DNA of 64,000 bases from Rugalucina vietnamica (taxonomy: Eukaryota > Mollusca > Bivalvia > Lucinida > Lucinidae), in assembly GCA_964017185.1 (NCBI GenBank), contig OZ024871.1, positions 64,794,866 through 64,858,865 on the forward strand. Reading direction: 5' to 3'. Below the pieces are notes generated by a model. The model had not been told where the DNA came from. It worked only from the letters and a program-made list of their open reading frames with translations, and made no database searches. Shown one piece after another: positions 45,388 through 57,996 of this stretch (the stretch's first letter is position 1; every line of letters starts with the position of its first letter). Both the position numbers and the translations under genes were made by a program.

Positions 45388-45645
45388 CATCAGGAAAACA
45401 TGTCCGTGAAATGAATACCCCCTTGAACCCCACTTTTATATAGCAAAACTGGGGTATGCAGGGGTATACCTATTTTTTTTATTTTTGCTCCAAAACATAG
45501 ATTTTGGATACTCGTTAGAACCGCCTCAGCAAGGCGGTTCTAACTTGTACCCGCAAAAATAAGAAAAATATCAAACATTTTCAGCTGAAATTTTTTTAAT
45601 TTTTAAAGCTATAAAAATCTCTGTATATTGCATGCGCAAGTTCTC
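45388..45645 (-). repeat. MITE family B copy 9, intergenic
   Basis: Reverse copy, near full length, centre GAACCGCCTCAGCAAGGCGG. Confidence 0.75.
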
Positions 45646-45707
45646 CCAATGCCATGGTCCTTTGAATATCCATCTGATTGCTTGAACAAGTTGCTAAATC
45701 TGTAGTA

Positions 45708-47852
45708 CATCAGGATAACATGTCCATGAAAAGTTAACTCTCATAAACTGTTAACCCCACTTTAATAAATTAAAGCTATACCTATTTTTTAGCTCACCTG
45801 AGCCGAAGGCTCACAAGGTGAGCTTATAGTATAGTAGTCGACCCGGCGTCCGTGCGTCGTCCGTTGTCGTCCGTCATCATCGTCAACATTTTCAAACGAC
45901 TTCTCCTCTGAATCTTTTCATATTTCACATATAGCATCTACATAAAACATTTTTTACAGGGGGGGGGGGGGGAACGAATATTTGTGTTTTTTATTTCGTT
46001 CGGATAAGAACTCTGGTTGCTATGGCAACTCGAAGTTTCCATTGACTTGTATGGAGAAAAAGTTCCGCTGTCAGGTTGGGGATATTTGAATTTTGTTTTT
46101 ACATAAATGTTTATTGAGTAGTTCTTCACGTTTAAGGCAACTTTTGTAAAAATCACTATTCGTTTTGTTGCTATAGCAACATAAAGGGTAAATTTTCGAA
46201 AAAAATATTCAAAAATCTTCTTCTCAGAAGCCGTATAGGGGATGAAGGTGAAATTTAGCATACATGCTTATGACATAAGCCTGTACAAAGTTTGTGTTTT
46301 TTATTGTCTTTGTCCAACTACATGTACTTTGGTTGCTATGGTAACTTGAAGTTTCCATTGACTTACAAGGCAAAAAGTGGAAATTTGTAATTTCTGCCAT
46401 TTCATTGAGGATATTGAAATTTTGTTTTTACATAAATGTTTATTGAGTAGTCCTCCCCGTTTTAGGCAACTTTTGTCAAAATGGCTTTATTCGTTTGGTT
46501 GCTATAGCAATTTGAAGGGTAAATTTTCGAAAAAATATTCAAACATTTTCTTCTCAGAAGCTGTAAGGCGGATGAAGCTGAAACTTTGCATACATGCTTA
46601 TGATATTAGCCTCTACAAAAGTTGTGTTTTTTATTGTCCTTGTCCCACTACTTTGGTTGCTATGGCAACTTAAAGTTTCCATTGACTTATAAAAGCGGAA
46701 AATTGCAATTTCTACCATTTCGCTTGAAATATTTGAGTTTTGTTTTTATGTAAATGTTTGTTGACTAGTCCTAGCATCTGTAGGAAGTTGGAACCAATGT
46801 ATATATAAATAATCCAGGATACACGACCAAGATGGCCGCCATGTGCTAAAAACCCTTCAAAAATCTTCTCTGGAACCAGTGGACCGATTTCAACGAAACT
46901 TGGCATGAAGCATCTATGACTCAAGTTCTACAATGTATATAAAATCATGACCCTGCGATGACCTTGATCTATTTTATTGCAAGGTCAATTTTGGAAACAT
47001 TGGCTTTGACATGGGAAAAATTGAAAACTATGGATTTTATGAAAACTATTGCAGCCTGAGACCTGAAAAGTGGTAGATGCACACAACTACTGGATTAGAT
47101 GAAGGTATATGATTAATTTAGGTCAAGGTCATCTCTTGACCTTGGTCGGTCTGTCGTCCATACACACTTTTCAAAGATCTTCTGAAGGAAGTTGGAACCA
47201 ATGTATATATTAATAATCCAGGATACAGGACCAAGATGGCCGTCATGCCCATATATGGTAAAAACCCTTCAAAAATCTTCTCTGGAACCGGTAGACCGAT
47301 TTCAATGAAACTTGGCATGAAGCATCTATGACTCGAGTACTACAATGTGTATATAAATCATGGCCCTGCGATGGCATGACCTATTTTACGGCAAGGTCAG
47401 GTTTGGAAACATTGGCTTTTACATGGGAAAAAGTGAAAACTATGGATTTTTTGAAAAATATTGCAGCCTAAAACCTGAAAAGTGGTAGATGAAAACAACT
47501 AATGGATAAGATGAAGGTATATGATTAATTTGGGTCAAGGTCATCTCTTGACCTTGGCCGGTCCGTCGTCCATGCACACTTTTCAAAGATCTTCTCTTAA
47601 ACCGCTTGGCCAATCAAAGCCAAATTTTAACTACTTTTCTTTAGTCAAGTGACTATTTCTTGAACTCTCAGGTGAGCGATCGTTGCCCTTGGGCTACTTG
47701 TTCTTATTTTTTAACCAAAACATAGATTGTGGGCACCCACAATCTATGTTTTGAGTAAAAATAAGAAAAATGTAAAAAAAAAATTCTACTGAAAATTTTC
47801 AAGTTTTACAACTTAAGGAAAGTCTGTATATTACATGGGTGTGTTTTCGTAA
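45708..47852 (-). repeat. MITE family B copy 10, split by an AGCTCACCTGAG-ended element
   Basis: The end CATCAGGATAACATGTCCAT to CTATACCTATTTTT (45708-45788) continues at 47701-47852 with TTCTTATTTTTTAACC and the palindrome. The pieces flank a 1.9-kb insert. Confidence 0.75.
45790..47700. mobile_element. AGCTCACCTGAG-ended repeat with internal tandem units, intergenic
   Basis: The left end is TTTAGCTCACCTGAGCCGAA and the right end CTCAGGTGAGCG. Tandem units of about 320-400 bp recur (GGTTGCTATGGCAACT, GACCAAGATGGCCGCCA, AAGGTCAAGGTCA-like phrases). Related to 15303-17258. Inserted in a family B copy. Confidence 0.7.
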
Positions 47853-48189
47853 CGAGCTTTGGCTTTTAAGACTTGTTCAGTGAGTGAGTCACCAGAACCC
47901 TTTAATGACTGCAAATTAGTCTTCATCTGCCAAATTTTGGGCTTTCATTGACTAGAATATCTTTGAAAATGGTGTCCTAGTATAGTTAGAAGACTGCTGA
48001 TGTTATTCCTAACAATAGTATTTAGATTTTTCTGCTACTCAGTTTTGCTTTGAAATTGCATGTATAGTCCTCTTAAATTCTAACACAATGTTGACGAAGA
48101 CCAACCTGCATAGTGTTGGGGTATTTATTTTGTTGGCCCAAACTACCTTTCTTTGCTACTCATTTACTGATCTACAAAGTCTTACCAGG

Positions 48190-48445
48190 CCCCAGCCCAT
48201 TGGGGCCTAAAGATATAGATGGGCTGCTTGTGCCTCCAGGCAAAGCTTACAAACTACTGACTGACCATCTGATTACTGGTTAATCACTCAGGGAGCCTAG
48301 GTTTAATACTTTTTTTTCCAATCACATTTTGGGTGTCATGACATCCTAAACTTGGGTAAAAGTCCCCCCCCCCAAAATGGAGGCAACTTCTCGACATGAC
48401 CATTGCTGTTGACTGGGACGCTAAGTCACAGCTCAAACAAACTAA
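48190..48445 (-). repeat. SINE-like repeat (GGGACG tail family)
   Basis: Shares GCCTCCAGGCAAAGC and CGACATGACCATTGCTGTTG with the copy at 26402. Confidence 0.6.
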
Positions 48446-48862
48446 TTCTTAGGGTCGATGGCAGAGAAATGATCAAGATATCTCGCTAGTATGCGAAAAC
48501 TCGGATTCAATGAATATTTTGGATTCGAGCTGAAAACTATGAAACGTTCGTTAAACAACATGCCAATTACCTTCGCGACAAATGAAACAATGTTAAAGGT
48601 GTTTCCTAATTGACGGTAAACCATCCCTGATGTTATAACGGATAAATTTGGCCAGAAGAAACGGCAGATACAGTCCGTGCCCGAACGACAAAAAATCTGC
48701 AAACCAAATGCAAAGTCGTTGCATATTACAGGCATTTGACTTGCGGTGGCCATTTGCTAGTTTACAAATATTTTCAAGCCGTCTGTTCACAACAAATGTT
48801 TAAACAATAAGACAGAGTATCTATTTCAGTATTTGATTTCAAATCAATTATTGAAAACGAAC
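48446..48862. other. Repeat-free segment, possible promoter of the death-domain gene
   Basis: Slightly GC-richer than its surroundings and without recognised repeats. A 60-codon minus-strand frame from an ATG at 48753 ends at a possible donor (GTAATT near 48571); its product is not recognised. Confidence 0.3.
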
Positions 48863-48902
48863 ATGAATGCTTTTGTAGTATTTTGCTTAAAATTAATAAT
48901 GG
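48863..48902 (+). CDS. Possible first coding exon of the death-domain gene
   Basis: An ATG at 48863 opens a 13-codon frame (MNAFVVFCLKLIM) that ends in phase 1 directly at a consensus donor, GTAAGT. Phase 1 is what the death-domain exon at 51474 needs, and the 48446-48862 stretch before it is free of recognised repeats, as a promoter and 5' UTR would be. The peptide is short and hydrophobic and has no family resemblance, so the call rests on phase, donor quality and position only. Confidence 0.25.
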
Positions 48903-49267
48903 GTAAGTGTTGTTTTATTACATGTATTTTCTCCCTCTTTCTTGTATAAATTAACTTTTCATGCTCATGCCTTTAAAACTGTTGCAAAGTATGTGACCAT
49001 TTCTGTGTGCAGAGCTTTGTTCAAAGAGTTAATCCCGTTCGTGGTCACATTTTAGCATTTCACATGAAAAAGAGTGATAAAGTTTCAAAAAGCGGATACG
49101 AATATCTGGAAAATATAGATTCAGCCAAACCATAAATTCACATTTCAAAATACGTACATTAAATTTGATTTGACAGGAAATGAAATTAACCAACTAAACC
49201 AACATTTTTAACTCGCCAGATAGGACACATTTAAAAACGGACCTGTTTAAATGGTCTCGCTTTTATT

Positions 49268-49545
49268 CATCAGGAAAACAAGTCCGTGAAATAAATACCC
49301 CCTTATACCCCACTTTTATATAGTAAAACTGGGGTTTGCAGGGGTATACCTATTTTTCTTATTTTTGCTCAAAAACATAGATTGTGGGTACTCGTTAGAA
49401 CCGCCTCAGCGAGGCGGTTCTAACGTGTACCCACAATCTATGTTTTGAGCAAAAATAAGAAAAATATCAATTTTTTTCTGATGAAATTTTCAATTTTTAC
49501 AGGTGAAAAAAAAACTATATATTGCATGGACATGTTTTCGTAATG
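49268..49545 (-). repeat. MITE family B copy 11, full length
   Basis: The best-preserved copy here: the centre GTTAGAACCGCCTCAGCGAG pairs with its inverse, and both ends are present. Confidence 0.8.
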
Positions 49546-49734
49546 GCAGGCGAGGACAGTCTTGACACCATCATGATATAGGGGGTCGGTGTTAGGGGAT
49601 GGACAGAAGTCGATCTGCTGGACCGTTCGTAGCCGTACCTGTAGAAGGTAGGGAAAGTACAAGTCACATGCCCACGGGTTTCTGACTTGCAGGTCCGACA
49701 AAATCAATCACAAACTAAGGCTCTGAATTTTGGA

Positions 49735-49990
49735 TTTTCACATACAAATCTGCCTCTACTATAGTAGAGATGTGACAGGGTTGGAATGCAAGCTCCGTCC
49801 ATTTGGGCCATAATAAATAGATGGGCTGATTTAGCCACCAATTGACCGGCCACCTGTCAAACCATCTACACATATAAACTTTGTTTACTTGGGTGGTTTT
49901 ATTTTCATTAAAACACTTGTCATGACATTCTATTGTTGGCCAGAATTCCCACATTAATATGGAAACAACGTTGATGCAAATGGATGGCAA
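49735..49990 (-). repeat. SINE-like repeat, diverged
   Basis: AATAGATGGGCTGATTTAGCC and ACTTGGGTGGTTTTATTTT resemble the 26402 copy. The 49556-49734 segment before it is GC-richer and unclassified. Confidence 0.45.
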
Positions 49991-50179
49991 TTATAATAAT
50001 TAAAAAAATTGAAGTGATTATCCATGCAGATATCAAGACTGTGCTTTGCCTGCATCAATAGCCAGTGAATTTCTCAAGCAAACACAAAAACAGAATTGAT
50101 CAGAATACAAAATATTTAATAGTTCCTTCCACAATATATATGTTTAACAAAATGACCTATAAAATGTATTTGTGCAATA

Positions 50180-50410
50180 TTAACTCATTTAAACCTGGCG
50201 TCTCTTTTATGGGACATAGGCAAACAGAATAGTCCCAGATGTGACGCCGCAGAACGCGGCGTCCCATCTGGAGCTATTCTGTTTGCTTAAAACGAAAATT
50301 CATCGAAAAATGGGATAAAAATTAAAAATCACTCCTAAAGCCCCTAAAAATGAAAGTGGACTCTTCCAAATGATAATGATGGAAAAATTCATTCGTCAAA
50401 TATGGGTTAA
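50180..50410. repeat. Hairpin MITE family F copy 2 with TTAA edges
   Basis: Inverse orientation to the copy at 44317. Perfect central hairpin GACGCCGCAGAACGCGGCGTC. Confidence 0.75.
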
Positions 50411-51014
50411 TCATACTTGTAAGTTAATGAGTTCAAGGAAAAGTCAATGGGTGTCACTTTCAATAAAGTTAATGCCATGAAAGGTAGTGAATGGACGAGT
50501 CAATAATATTGTTGTTTTATCTCATGTCATCTTAATTTTAATCCAAATACAAAGTGTAAAAACATTTTGAAGTGCCTTCTTAATATTAAATGATTTATCA
50601 TCGATCTGTTTGATTTATGCTTTATCGAAAAACTTTCTTCACTTCAACGAAAATAATTTTTAAGTATGTGGTCTTTATGTGGAGAATTAATCATATTTTC
50701 ATTCGTGATCTATTTGCAAATTTTTACGAACCAAGTAATATTAAATAAATGGAATGAGTTTTAATCATATATTAAGTTCTCCACGCGTTGGAAATTGTAG
50801 CGATCCGGTGCTAAGATCTGAAATTTCGGATAGCGTATGGCTTTTTGGTGAGTTGAGGGTTTATTTTGAAGGGCTCCTAATTTGACTGGGAGTGTGTTTG
50901 ATGTGGAGCCTTTAGTAAAAGTGCTACATCTTATTTTTGTTGCAATGCGGTCACAAGGAGAAACGTTTTCTAAAAGAGACAAGTTATGCTTGCAGAAGAT
51001 CAAACTTGTTTGTT

Positions 51015-51250
51015 TGAACTGATGCTTAACGCCCCAGTCAAGAGCTATGGTCATGTCAGGACGTTGCCTCCACTGTATGGAAGTTTTACCCAAAATGAGG
51101 ATGTCATGGCTTTCAACAAGTGCTAATAATATAACCATCCAAGTAGGCCACATGGATGGTTTGACTTTAACCACTTTTCCTGGGCAGGCTCAAACCAGTG
51201 CGGTTTTACCAGTAATAAGATGGCCAGTCAGTAGTGTATAAGCTTTGCCT
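51015..51250 (+). repeat. SINE-like repeat, opposite orientation to 26402
   Basis: Begins TTGAACTGATGCTTAACGCC and holds GAGCTATGGTCATGTC and GATGGCCAGTCAGTAGTGTA, the inverse of the other copies. Confidence 0.6.
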
Positions 51251-51473
51251 ATCAACTTTTTGTATCTCAAAAATTACGTATATGCTACAACCTACTGACT
51301 TTAGTTGTGGACAGTTTCCGAAATTTGAACAACAACGCGACTGATCACAGTTGTTTGAAATTACCGCAGCTCACAGCTTCTGTGCTTGATTTCTGGTTTT
51401 GGGATGGGGTGTCCCAGAGCAAAAGTACGACGTAGCTATCTTTGATCATCTTTTTTATGTTACTCTTTTGTAG

Positions 51474-54400
51474 ATATCCGGGGCGTCTGCAAAAAGATTG
51501 CCCCATACATTGTCCACCAATGGCGTGACGTCTGCGAGGAGCTAGGAGTTCTGGACGAAGATCTTGATCACATCGAGGCTGAAGCGGAAAAGGCGGGGAC
51601 CAGGAAGTCAGACTTGGCGTTCCATGGCTTGGCGTTGTGGTTTGAAAAAGTTGGAAGGGCGGCTAACAAAGATAAACTTTTGAGGGTAGTTCAGAATCTT
51701 GGATTGAGACGAGCTGAAGGTATTTATAACGCTTTTGTGAAACGCTAACAGATTTGCCGACTTAAAGGCACACATCTACCCACATCTGGCGCATCAGCGT
51801 ACACCGGATATAGCGATTTTAAATGGCAAGATTGATCTCATGGGTCAGTTTTTTTGTTTTTTTTTTACGAAATCACATCCATGACAATATAATTATTTAC
51901 TTTTTTTTTCGACAAATAATCAACACGGATGTTGGTCAAAATCGGGTGATTAACAAATGTATGCTAATCTTGAGGCAAAACATTAATGACACATATATGT
52001 ATTAGACTGGCATGACGGGCATGTATGCAAGTCTCTGCTCATGCGTAACTCCCACGTCGTAAAACTTATACACGTGCAATCGAATCCTGCAAATACATGC
52101 AGGCCAAACTATTTTTAATTTATTCGTTACAGATGAGCTGCAAAGAATCAGCCAGAAGAACACAGTTAACGCCCTTGCTAGGCCGATGACTGCTATCTCT
52201 CAGGTCTCGCAACAAGTCGAGATTAAACTAAGTAAACAACAGAAACAGAAAGGTATGTTAGCACACCGCGTTCTTCTCATTCTTTCTATCTGTTACGAGC
52301 ATGCGCATGATAGCTGCGCTATCTCTAAATAATAGTGATGACATTTCTTAGGAAAAATCGCTATACCCACCAGGCAAGCATACCATTCTAGTAGAGCTCT
52401 GATAAAAGCCTGGCATTGTCTGCCTCCAGCACCTATCACTGTAAATAGGCCCATAAATCAGTCTTGAAAAGTCGATCATTGATAACTTCTGAAGAGCAGC
52501 TTGAAAGAAATCCCAGTCAAAGATAACATTATTTTCTCTCAGGCATTTAAATTGTTTTTTTTTTTTTTCAGCCATGGCCGAGCGTTTATCCCGCCCCAGG
52601 TCCCAAGTGACGGAGCCAACAGTCCACAAACTTCACCCACCAGGGTCTGCACCAGGGAAAATAAAGAAACCCGGACCTCAGATCGAAACACAGGCAGCGA
52701 AACCCGTGAACAAAAATAGCTTGTGTAAGTTCGTGTACGTGTATGTATATAGGCGAAATCCATTCGTTAGATCATCAGTTTCCTATTTAAAAAAAGAAAA
52801 AGAAACACGATGCATGATAAATTGCATTAGAAAGGAATAAATTTCGTGACTTAGTTTTACCATCGATGAGGTCGAGAAAGATGTTCTTAAGCCCGTGCAT
52901 GCTACAGTCAATTAGTGTAACCCGCTCTGTAAGCCCGTGGCAATTTTTTGCTAAAAGTAGGAAACATGCATTTTCCCGTAGAAATATATATTCCATTTAG
53001 AAAAAAAGATGTTTCCAATTTTTTTTTATGACGTTTTAACGTCATTGTGATGTCACATAAGATGGTACCCATTTTTGCGGAGTAAAATGCCTATAAATGG
53101 AGTTGAATGAACCCATAAATAGTAAATATTGGACATAATTTGTATATTTTGATCAGTTGTGCTAATATTGTAAAGATGACATCATGTTTGTTTATTACAA
53201 ATTTATGCAATTTTGAATTATTTGAGAGTAATAATGACGTAAAAATGACGTTAGTATGTGAAATACATGTTGCTATGTAGTCTTGTTTTCATTTTTGGTA
53301 AAAGGTTGAAAATTTGAAAGTTGATTTCATGTTATACGTCGGTCAACAGCTAAGATGAATGGAGACGGGACCTGGTTTAAATTCGCGCCCGAAAGACTGA
53401 AGAATGCTGTGATTGAACCCATGACCCCTGGTTTACAAGGCGAGTGGCTTAAGATACTGGATAATATAACATGTCTGTTTATACATGATTCTATTTCAGG
53501 TGAAGTCAAAGTCAAGATAACTGTGAGTGGTGTACAAAGGTCAGATCAGACCGAGATTCATTCGACTCGTGACGACTTCCAGTCGACAAAGAACGACTAT
53601 AAACATACGTGCCATACCTTCGTCAAACTCGTCATGTCGAAACAAAACGAACACTTTAGAACACTAAAACAACTCCTGGGCTTCAGTGGAATTTCGATGC
53701 AACGAATGAACAAGATGGGTTTCAATATAAATTGTTTTATTTTATGTTCGAGCCTGGGCTCGTTCGAAGTTCTTTACCAGGCGTATAAAAGTGGACGTTT
53801 GAAACGCATATGCCAGACGGTGTTTGTTACGCCAGAGTGCCTCCAAAAACTTGACGCTACGCACGTTGATCTCAGTGTTCAGATAGAGGACCGTATGGTA
53901 AACGAGTACCGGGATATACTATTGCTGCGAGGTCTTGCCGAGAACTCACAGCAGACGCACCCAGCGGATGATTTAAAACTTCCAGAGAAAGTTATATGTC
54001 GATTTCAAAATTCGACAGAAGAAAATCAAGGTAAGTTTTTTCTGTGTAACACATTAGTAACAATTTATTACCTTGTACCGACACAATATTCACGAAAATC
54101 AGAAGGCCTATGCAAAATCATAGTCATACGGGTGCTATATACATCTGCTGAGCATGTATTTATCAGTTAAAAGAACATCACATACCAAGTTAAGTGTATT
54201 TTTTCGAGCAAGTGAAGATTCTAATAGGTCATAGGCATGGGGCCGACGATTTCTTAGGCCTACGTCTTCATTTTCATGTTTTTATCTTTCTTTCAGCTGA
54301 CGAAAACTTCGAACTGAAGGTATGGCACGCAAAGATAAAAACTGACATTGAAAATCTGAATTACAGATTTCAAAGTTTCAACGAAAACGCCCTCGAGTTT

Positions 54401-54979
54401 CTCAGAACACTGAGGATTATAAAACCGGAAGAGAAAAAGCCAGTCGCGAGCCTAAATGACGTCATTTCCTATCTAAAGTTTCTGCTGAAAAGTCGTGCAG
54501 TAGCTTCCGGTGTAAGGATTGACCTCATCCGTGAATTCATTGCCATAGTTAACCAAATACGCCTCAAATTCGAACAAATTCAACAAGACGAAATCAAAAT
54601 TTCGTTTGATATTTTATTGTCGTCTGAGGGATGTGAACAATTTCATTCGTGTTTAGAAAAGCTCGAGGCCATGTTGAACCCCGCGTACATTTTCGAACCA
54701 AACGAGAAATTGTTGACTCATTCTTTATCCGTTATGGAGAAGGACTTGTTTGCCAATTTACTGACATACATCCCGAACTTGCTGAGCGTTTTATTCTCGT
54801 TGAGTGATGCTTTGACGCTATTGCGAACCGAGGAAGAAATTGAAAGGATAATCAATTTTGTCGACCCTGTCGAAAGTGAAATACGCGCTGCCGAAAAAGA
54901 GCGGGAAATTGAACGAAAGGCAAAACAGGAAGAAGAGGCTGCGGAGAGGGCATTTTTCCGGGGTTTTGACCAATTTTAA
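51474..54979 (+). CDS. Death-domain protein with probable TRADD-like N-type domain and C-terminal helical region
   Basis: Five exons: 51474-51719, 52133-52252, 52572-52724, 53350-54030 and 54297-54979 (stop at 54977-54979). Every intron is phase 1, giving about 627 residues from the first visible exon. Exon 1 here is a death domain: HQWRDVCEELGV carries the helix-1 Trp and LALWFEKVGRAANKDKLLRV the helix-4/5 signature. The next two exons are a basic, Pro/Gln/Lys-rich linker. The long fourth exon resembles the TRADD-like N-terminal fold of lophotrochozoan death-domain proteins (CSSLGSFEVLYQAYKSGRLK, then a VFVTPECLQKL turn). The last exon is mostly helical and ends in an EKEREIERKAKQEEEAAERA coiled coil. 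The likely role is a cytosolic adaptor in apoptotic or innate immune signalling. The TRADD-like call is from memory of the family. The 5' end is not firmly located. Confidence 0.78.
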
Positions 54980-55553
54980 ACGTTTAGAATGCAGAATATT
55001 TTTACAAATTTGAAACATACACGCATGGTGCCTCAAACATTTGCCAAAATCACTTCTTAATGTGCTTTAAGCGGCTTGATTATTGAGGCGTACATCATGG
55101 CGCATTTGATATTCGACACTGTTTCGCGTTCATGGTAACCAGCTGAGTTTAATTGGGACGTTTTTACTTTTTCGAACAACACTTTTCCTGGACGGATTAA
55201 AGCCAGAGTTATTAACCATAACTCATTTCTGCAGCAACAGAAACCATGAACAAATGTAAGAATAGGCCGCTGCTAGGAAATAAGCATAAAAAATTAACAG
55301 CAAGCCATCTCCCCTCTGTACAGACCGGACTGGTCTTATTGGTTCTTCTGATTCCAAATAAAGCTTCATATAAGGGTACCTGTATTCAACATGTGGATGT
55401 GAAAAAAGAAACCACGAAAACTGTTCAACTAATAGAAATTTTATTCAATGCTACGAAAATACACTAACATATAAAGTGTAAAAATATAAGTTAGTGGTTA
55501 TGAGCGAATATATACAATATGCAAGCATATAAAACTAGAGAAATATCACTAAA
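54980..55553 (+). other. 3' flank of the death-domain gene
   Basis: Probable 3' UTR then intergenic DNA. Nothing else recognised. Confidence 0.4.
55357..55362 (+). terminator. Candidate polyadenylation signal of the death-domain gene
   Basis: This is the first canonical AATAAA I see after the stop at 54979, 377 bp downstream. It is a plausible 3' UTR end, with no other support. Confidence 0.35.
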
Positions 55554-55790
55554 TTAGCCGCCGCGTGGGAAAATCAACAATCTGCATATGCGAAAACAAA
55601 GACGCAGATCAGCTTCGCAGTAACTGCGAAGCTGATCAGCGCCTTTGTTTTCGCTACTCGGATAGTACAATTCCTGTACTTTCTAAATCCAGAATTTCCA
55701 GTCTCTAGCTATCTTCTGTGATAGTACAGCCTGCTTTGTGTCCGACCTGGTCGGAAACCACATTGTTGGTTTTCCCACGAGGGGCTCAAA
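55554..55790 (+). repeat. MITE family A copy 15, intergenic
   Basis: Forward copy, very well preserved: the GCTTCGCAGTAACTGCGAAGC palindrome is perfect. Confidence 0.85.
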
Positions 55791-56980
55791 TTACAACATG
55801 TACACATTAAAAAAAGAGTATACGCGTCACTGGGCCCACAAGGTAAAAAACTGGTCAAAATGCACAGCTGAAGCAGGCTTCCCCTACATAGTACAGGAAC
55901 TATATAGCTCGCCAAGCACTGATGACCAATGATTATAAAAGGTAAAAATGATAAAAGCAGCATAAAAATAAAACTAGAAAATATTCACCATGCTTTAATA
56001 TGGCATTTTATATAAAAGAAAAAAATATAGGAAATAATTGCCAGAAAATGATAAAAAATAAGATTCCAAACACCAGATCATCCATATACGAGTTCGAAAC
56101 CCTCAGTACAATGCAGTTAACACACTGCAGTGAATGCTATTTCATAGATTTGTACTCTTATAAAAGAGATATAAGTAAAAATGACCGATTTTCAGGGTCG
56201 CATGTACATGTATCAAGAATCAAAGTTTTTAGTTGAACACCATGAATTTTAGTGTGTTTTCTCGAGTCAAGAGAATACACGATTTTGAATTTTACTGCAA
56301 GAGTATGCATGCTTAGAATTATGCTGTTAGTAGTTTTCCAAGAACAATGTTGATAGAATAAAATGAAAGGTGATCTTGCAAACTTATGATTTAATTGCAC
56401 CATACAACCTATATGTTATAAAAGATAAAACTTGAATATGAAGAAAATGCCTTGGTTTGGTGTTGGTACTTTCAAAATATGACTTTCATTTAATTCATTT
56501 TTACTTCCATTCACGCAAACTTTTATATTACATGTACATTAGTAGCGAGGGGCAGCATGTATACAACACCAAAATTAGCCTATGTGCTCAGGGTATCACC
56601 ACATTCTTGCATGGCACATTACTGAATTAGAGGCGGCAATCACATATGCAGGTGAAATGAATGAACAAAATTTGGCTCACAGATGCTATTGTTTCTTACA
56701 ACTTTAACTCCAGTAGTTAATACTGACCCATATAGGGATGTTTGACTGTGACCTATGACCTTTTAAGGGTCAAAAGTCAAACAGTCCTAGATGGGTCGTA
56801 CTATCTACTCATTCCATTTTCAAAGATTCTGCATGATGTGATGTTAATGTATGAGATACCATAAATGGATTGGTTTGTAGACATTCATTTTATTTACTTA
56901 TTTACTGCAACAAACACACTTTTCAGTGAAAAATACCGACTTCGCAACTATGAGTTTGCCCATGTCACAGACATACATTT
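55791..56980. other. Intergenic DNA, nothing recognised
   Basis: AT-rich, no long convincing frame, no TIR seen. Confidence 0.4.
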
Positions 56981-57286
56981 GACATCTCCCGATCTAGACG
57001 TATTTTCCCCATATCTTGACATCTTCCGATATAGGCATATTTACCCGATATCTAGACATCTTGACATCTCCCGATCTAGGCGTATTTACCCGATATCTAG
57101 ACATCTTGACATCTCCCGATCTAGGCGTATTTACCCGATATCTAGACATCTTGACATCTCCCGATCTAGGCGTATTTTCCCGATATCTCGACATCTTGAC
57201 ATCTCCCAATCTAGGCGTATTTACCCAATATCTAGACATCTTGACATCTCCCGATCCAGGCGTATTTACCCGATATCTAGACAGTA
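56981..57286. repeat. 45-bp minisatellite, about 6.5 copies
   Basis: Unit CTTGACATCTCCCGATCTAG plus GCGTATTTACCCGATATCTA plus GACAT. As 45 is a multiple of 3, frames stay open on both strands; the resulting peptides are not evidence of a gene. Confidence 0.95.
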
Positions 57287-57309
57287 TTGAGTGAGCCTAT
57301 TTCTCTAGC

Positions 57310-57668
57310 TCTCTTCCAATTTTCTTATCTCACATCATATGTCTTATCTCACACCATATGTCTTCTTTAATTAATAATTGTAATTCATTCTTATCTCACA
57401 CCATGTGTCTTCTTTAATTAATAACTGTGATTCATTCTTCTCTCACAACATATGTCTTCTTTAATAAATAATTGTAAAATCATTCTTATCTCACCATATA
57501 TCTTCTTTAATTAATTATTGTGATTCAATCTTATCTCACACCACATATCTTCTTTAATTGATAATAATGGTTCATTCTTATCTCACACCATATTTCTTCT
57601 TTAATTAATAATAATGATTCATTCTTATCTCACACCATATGTCTTCTTCAATTAATAATTGTGATTCA
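57310..57668. repeat. Tandem repeat, about 48-bp unit, about 7 copies
   Basis: Units of TTCATTCTTATCTCACACCA and TATGTCTTCTTTAATTAATA with small variants. Confidence 0.9.
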
Positions 57669-57768
57669 TAGAGATCTTAAAAAATACAAAAATACAGTTG
57701 AATTACCAATAATACAGTCTAAGTCTGTAGCACTTAATAATATGTTAATCTTACTTCCATAACCTAAA

Positions 57769-57850
57769 TTTGTTAACCTAAATTTGTGAATCTAACTGAC
57801 CTAAATATGTGAATCTAACTTCCATGACCTAAATTTGTCAATCTAACTTC
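57769..57850. repeat. Short tandem repeat, about 30-bp unit
   Basis: Three units of ACCTAAATTTGTGAATCTAA. Confidence 0.7.
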
Positions 57851-57996
57851 CATGCCCTAATCTAATCCACGGTTCTAACCTAAAGATAGCCCTTGTGTAT
57901 AGGGTTACTAGGCACAAGCAACAAATAATGCCACAAAGTTTTTCAAGTTTTCTTGAAAGGCAAGCTTTGAATCACAATTCCATAACCCTATAGTTC

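Noticed and set aside
50761-51174. 137-codon minus-strand frame
   Set aside because: Half of it is the SINE-like repeat at 51015-51250; the rest shows no motif and no splice context.
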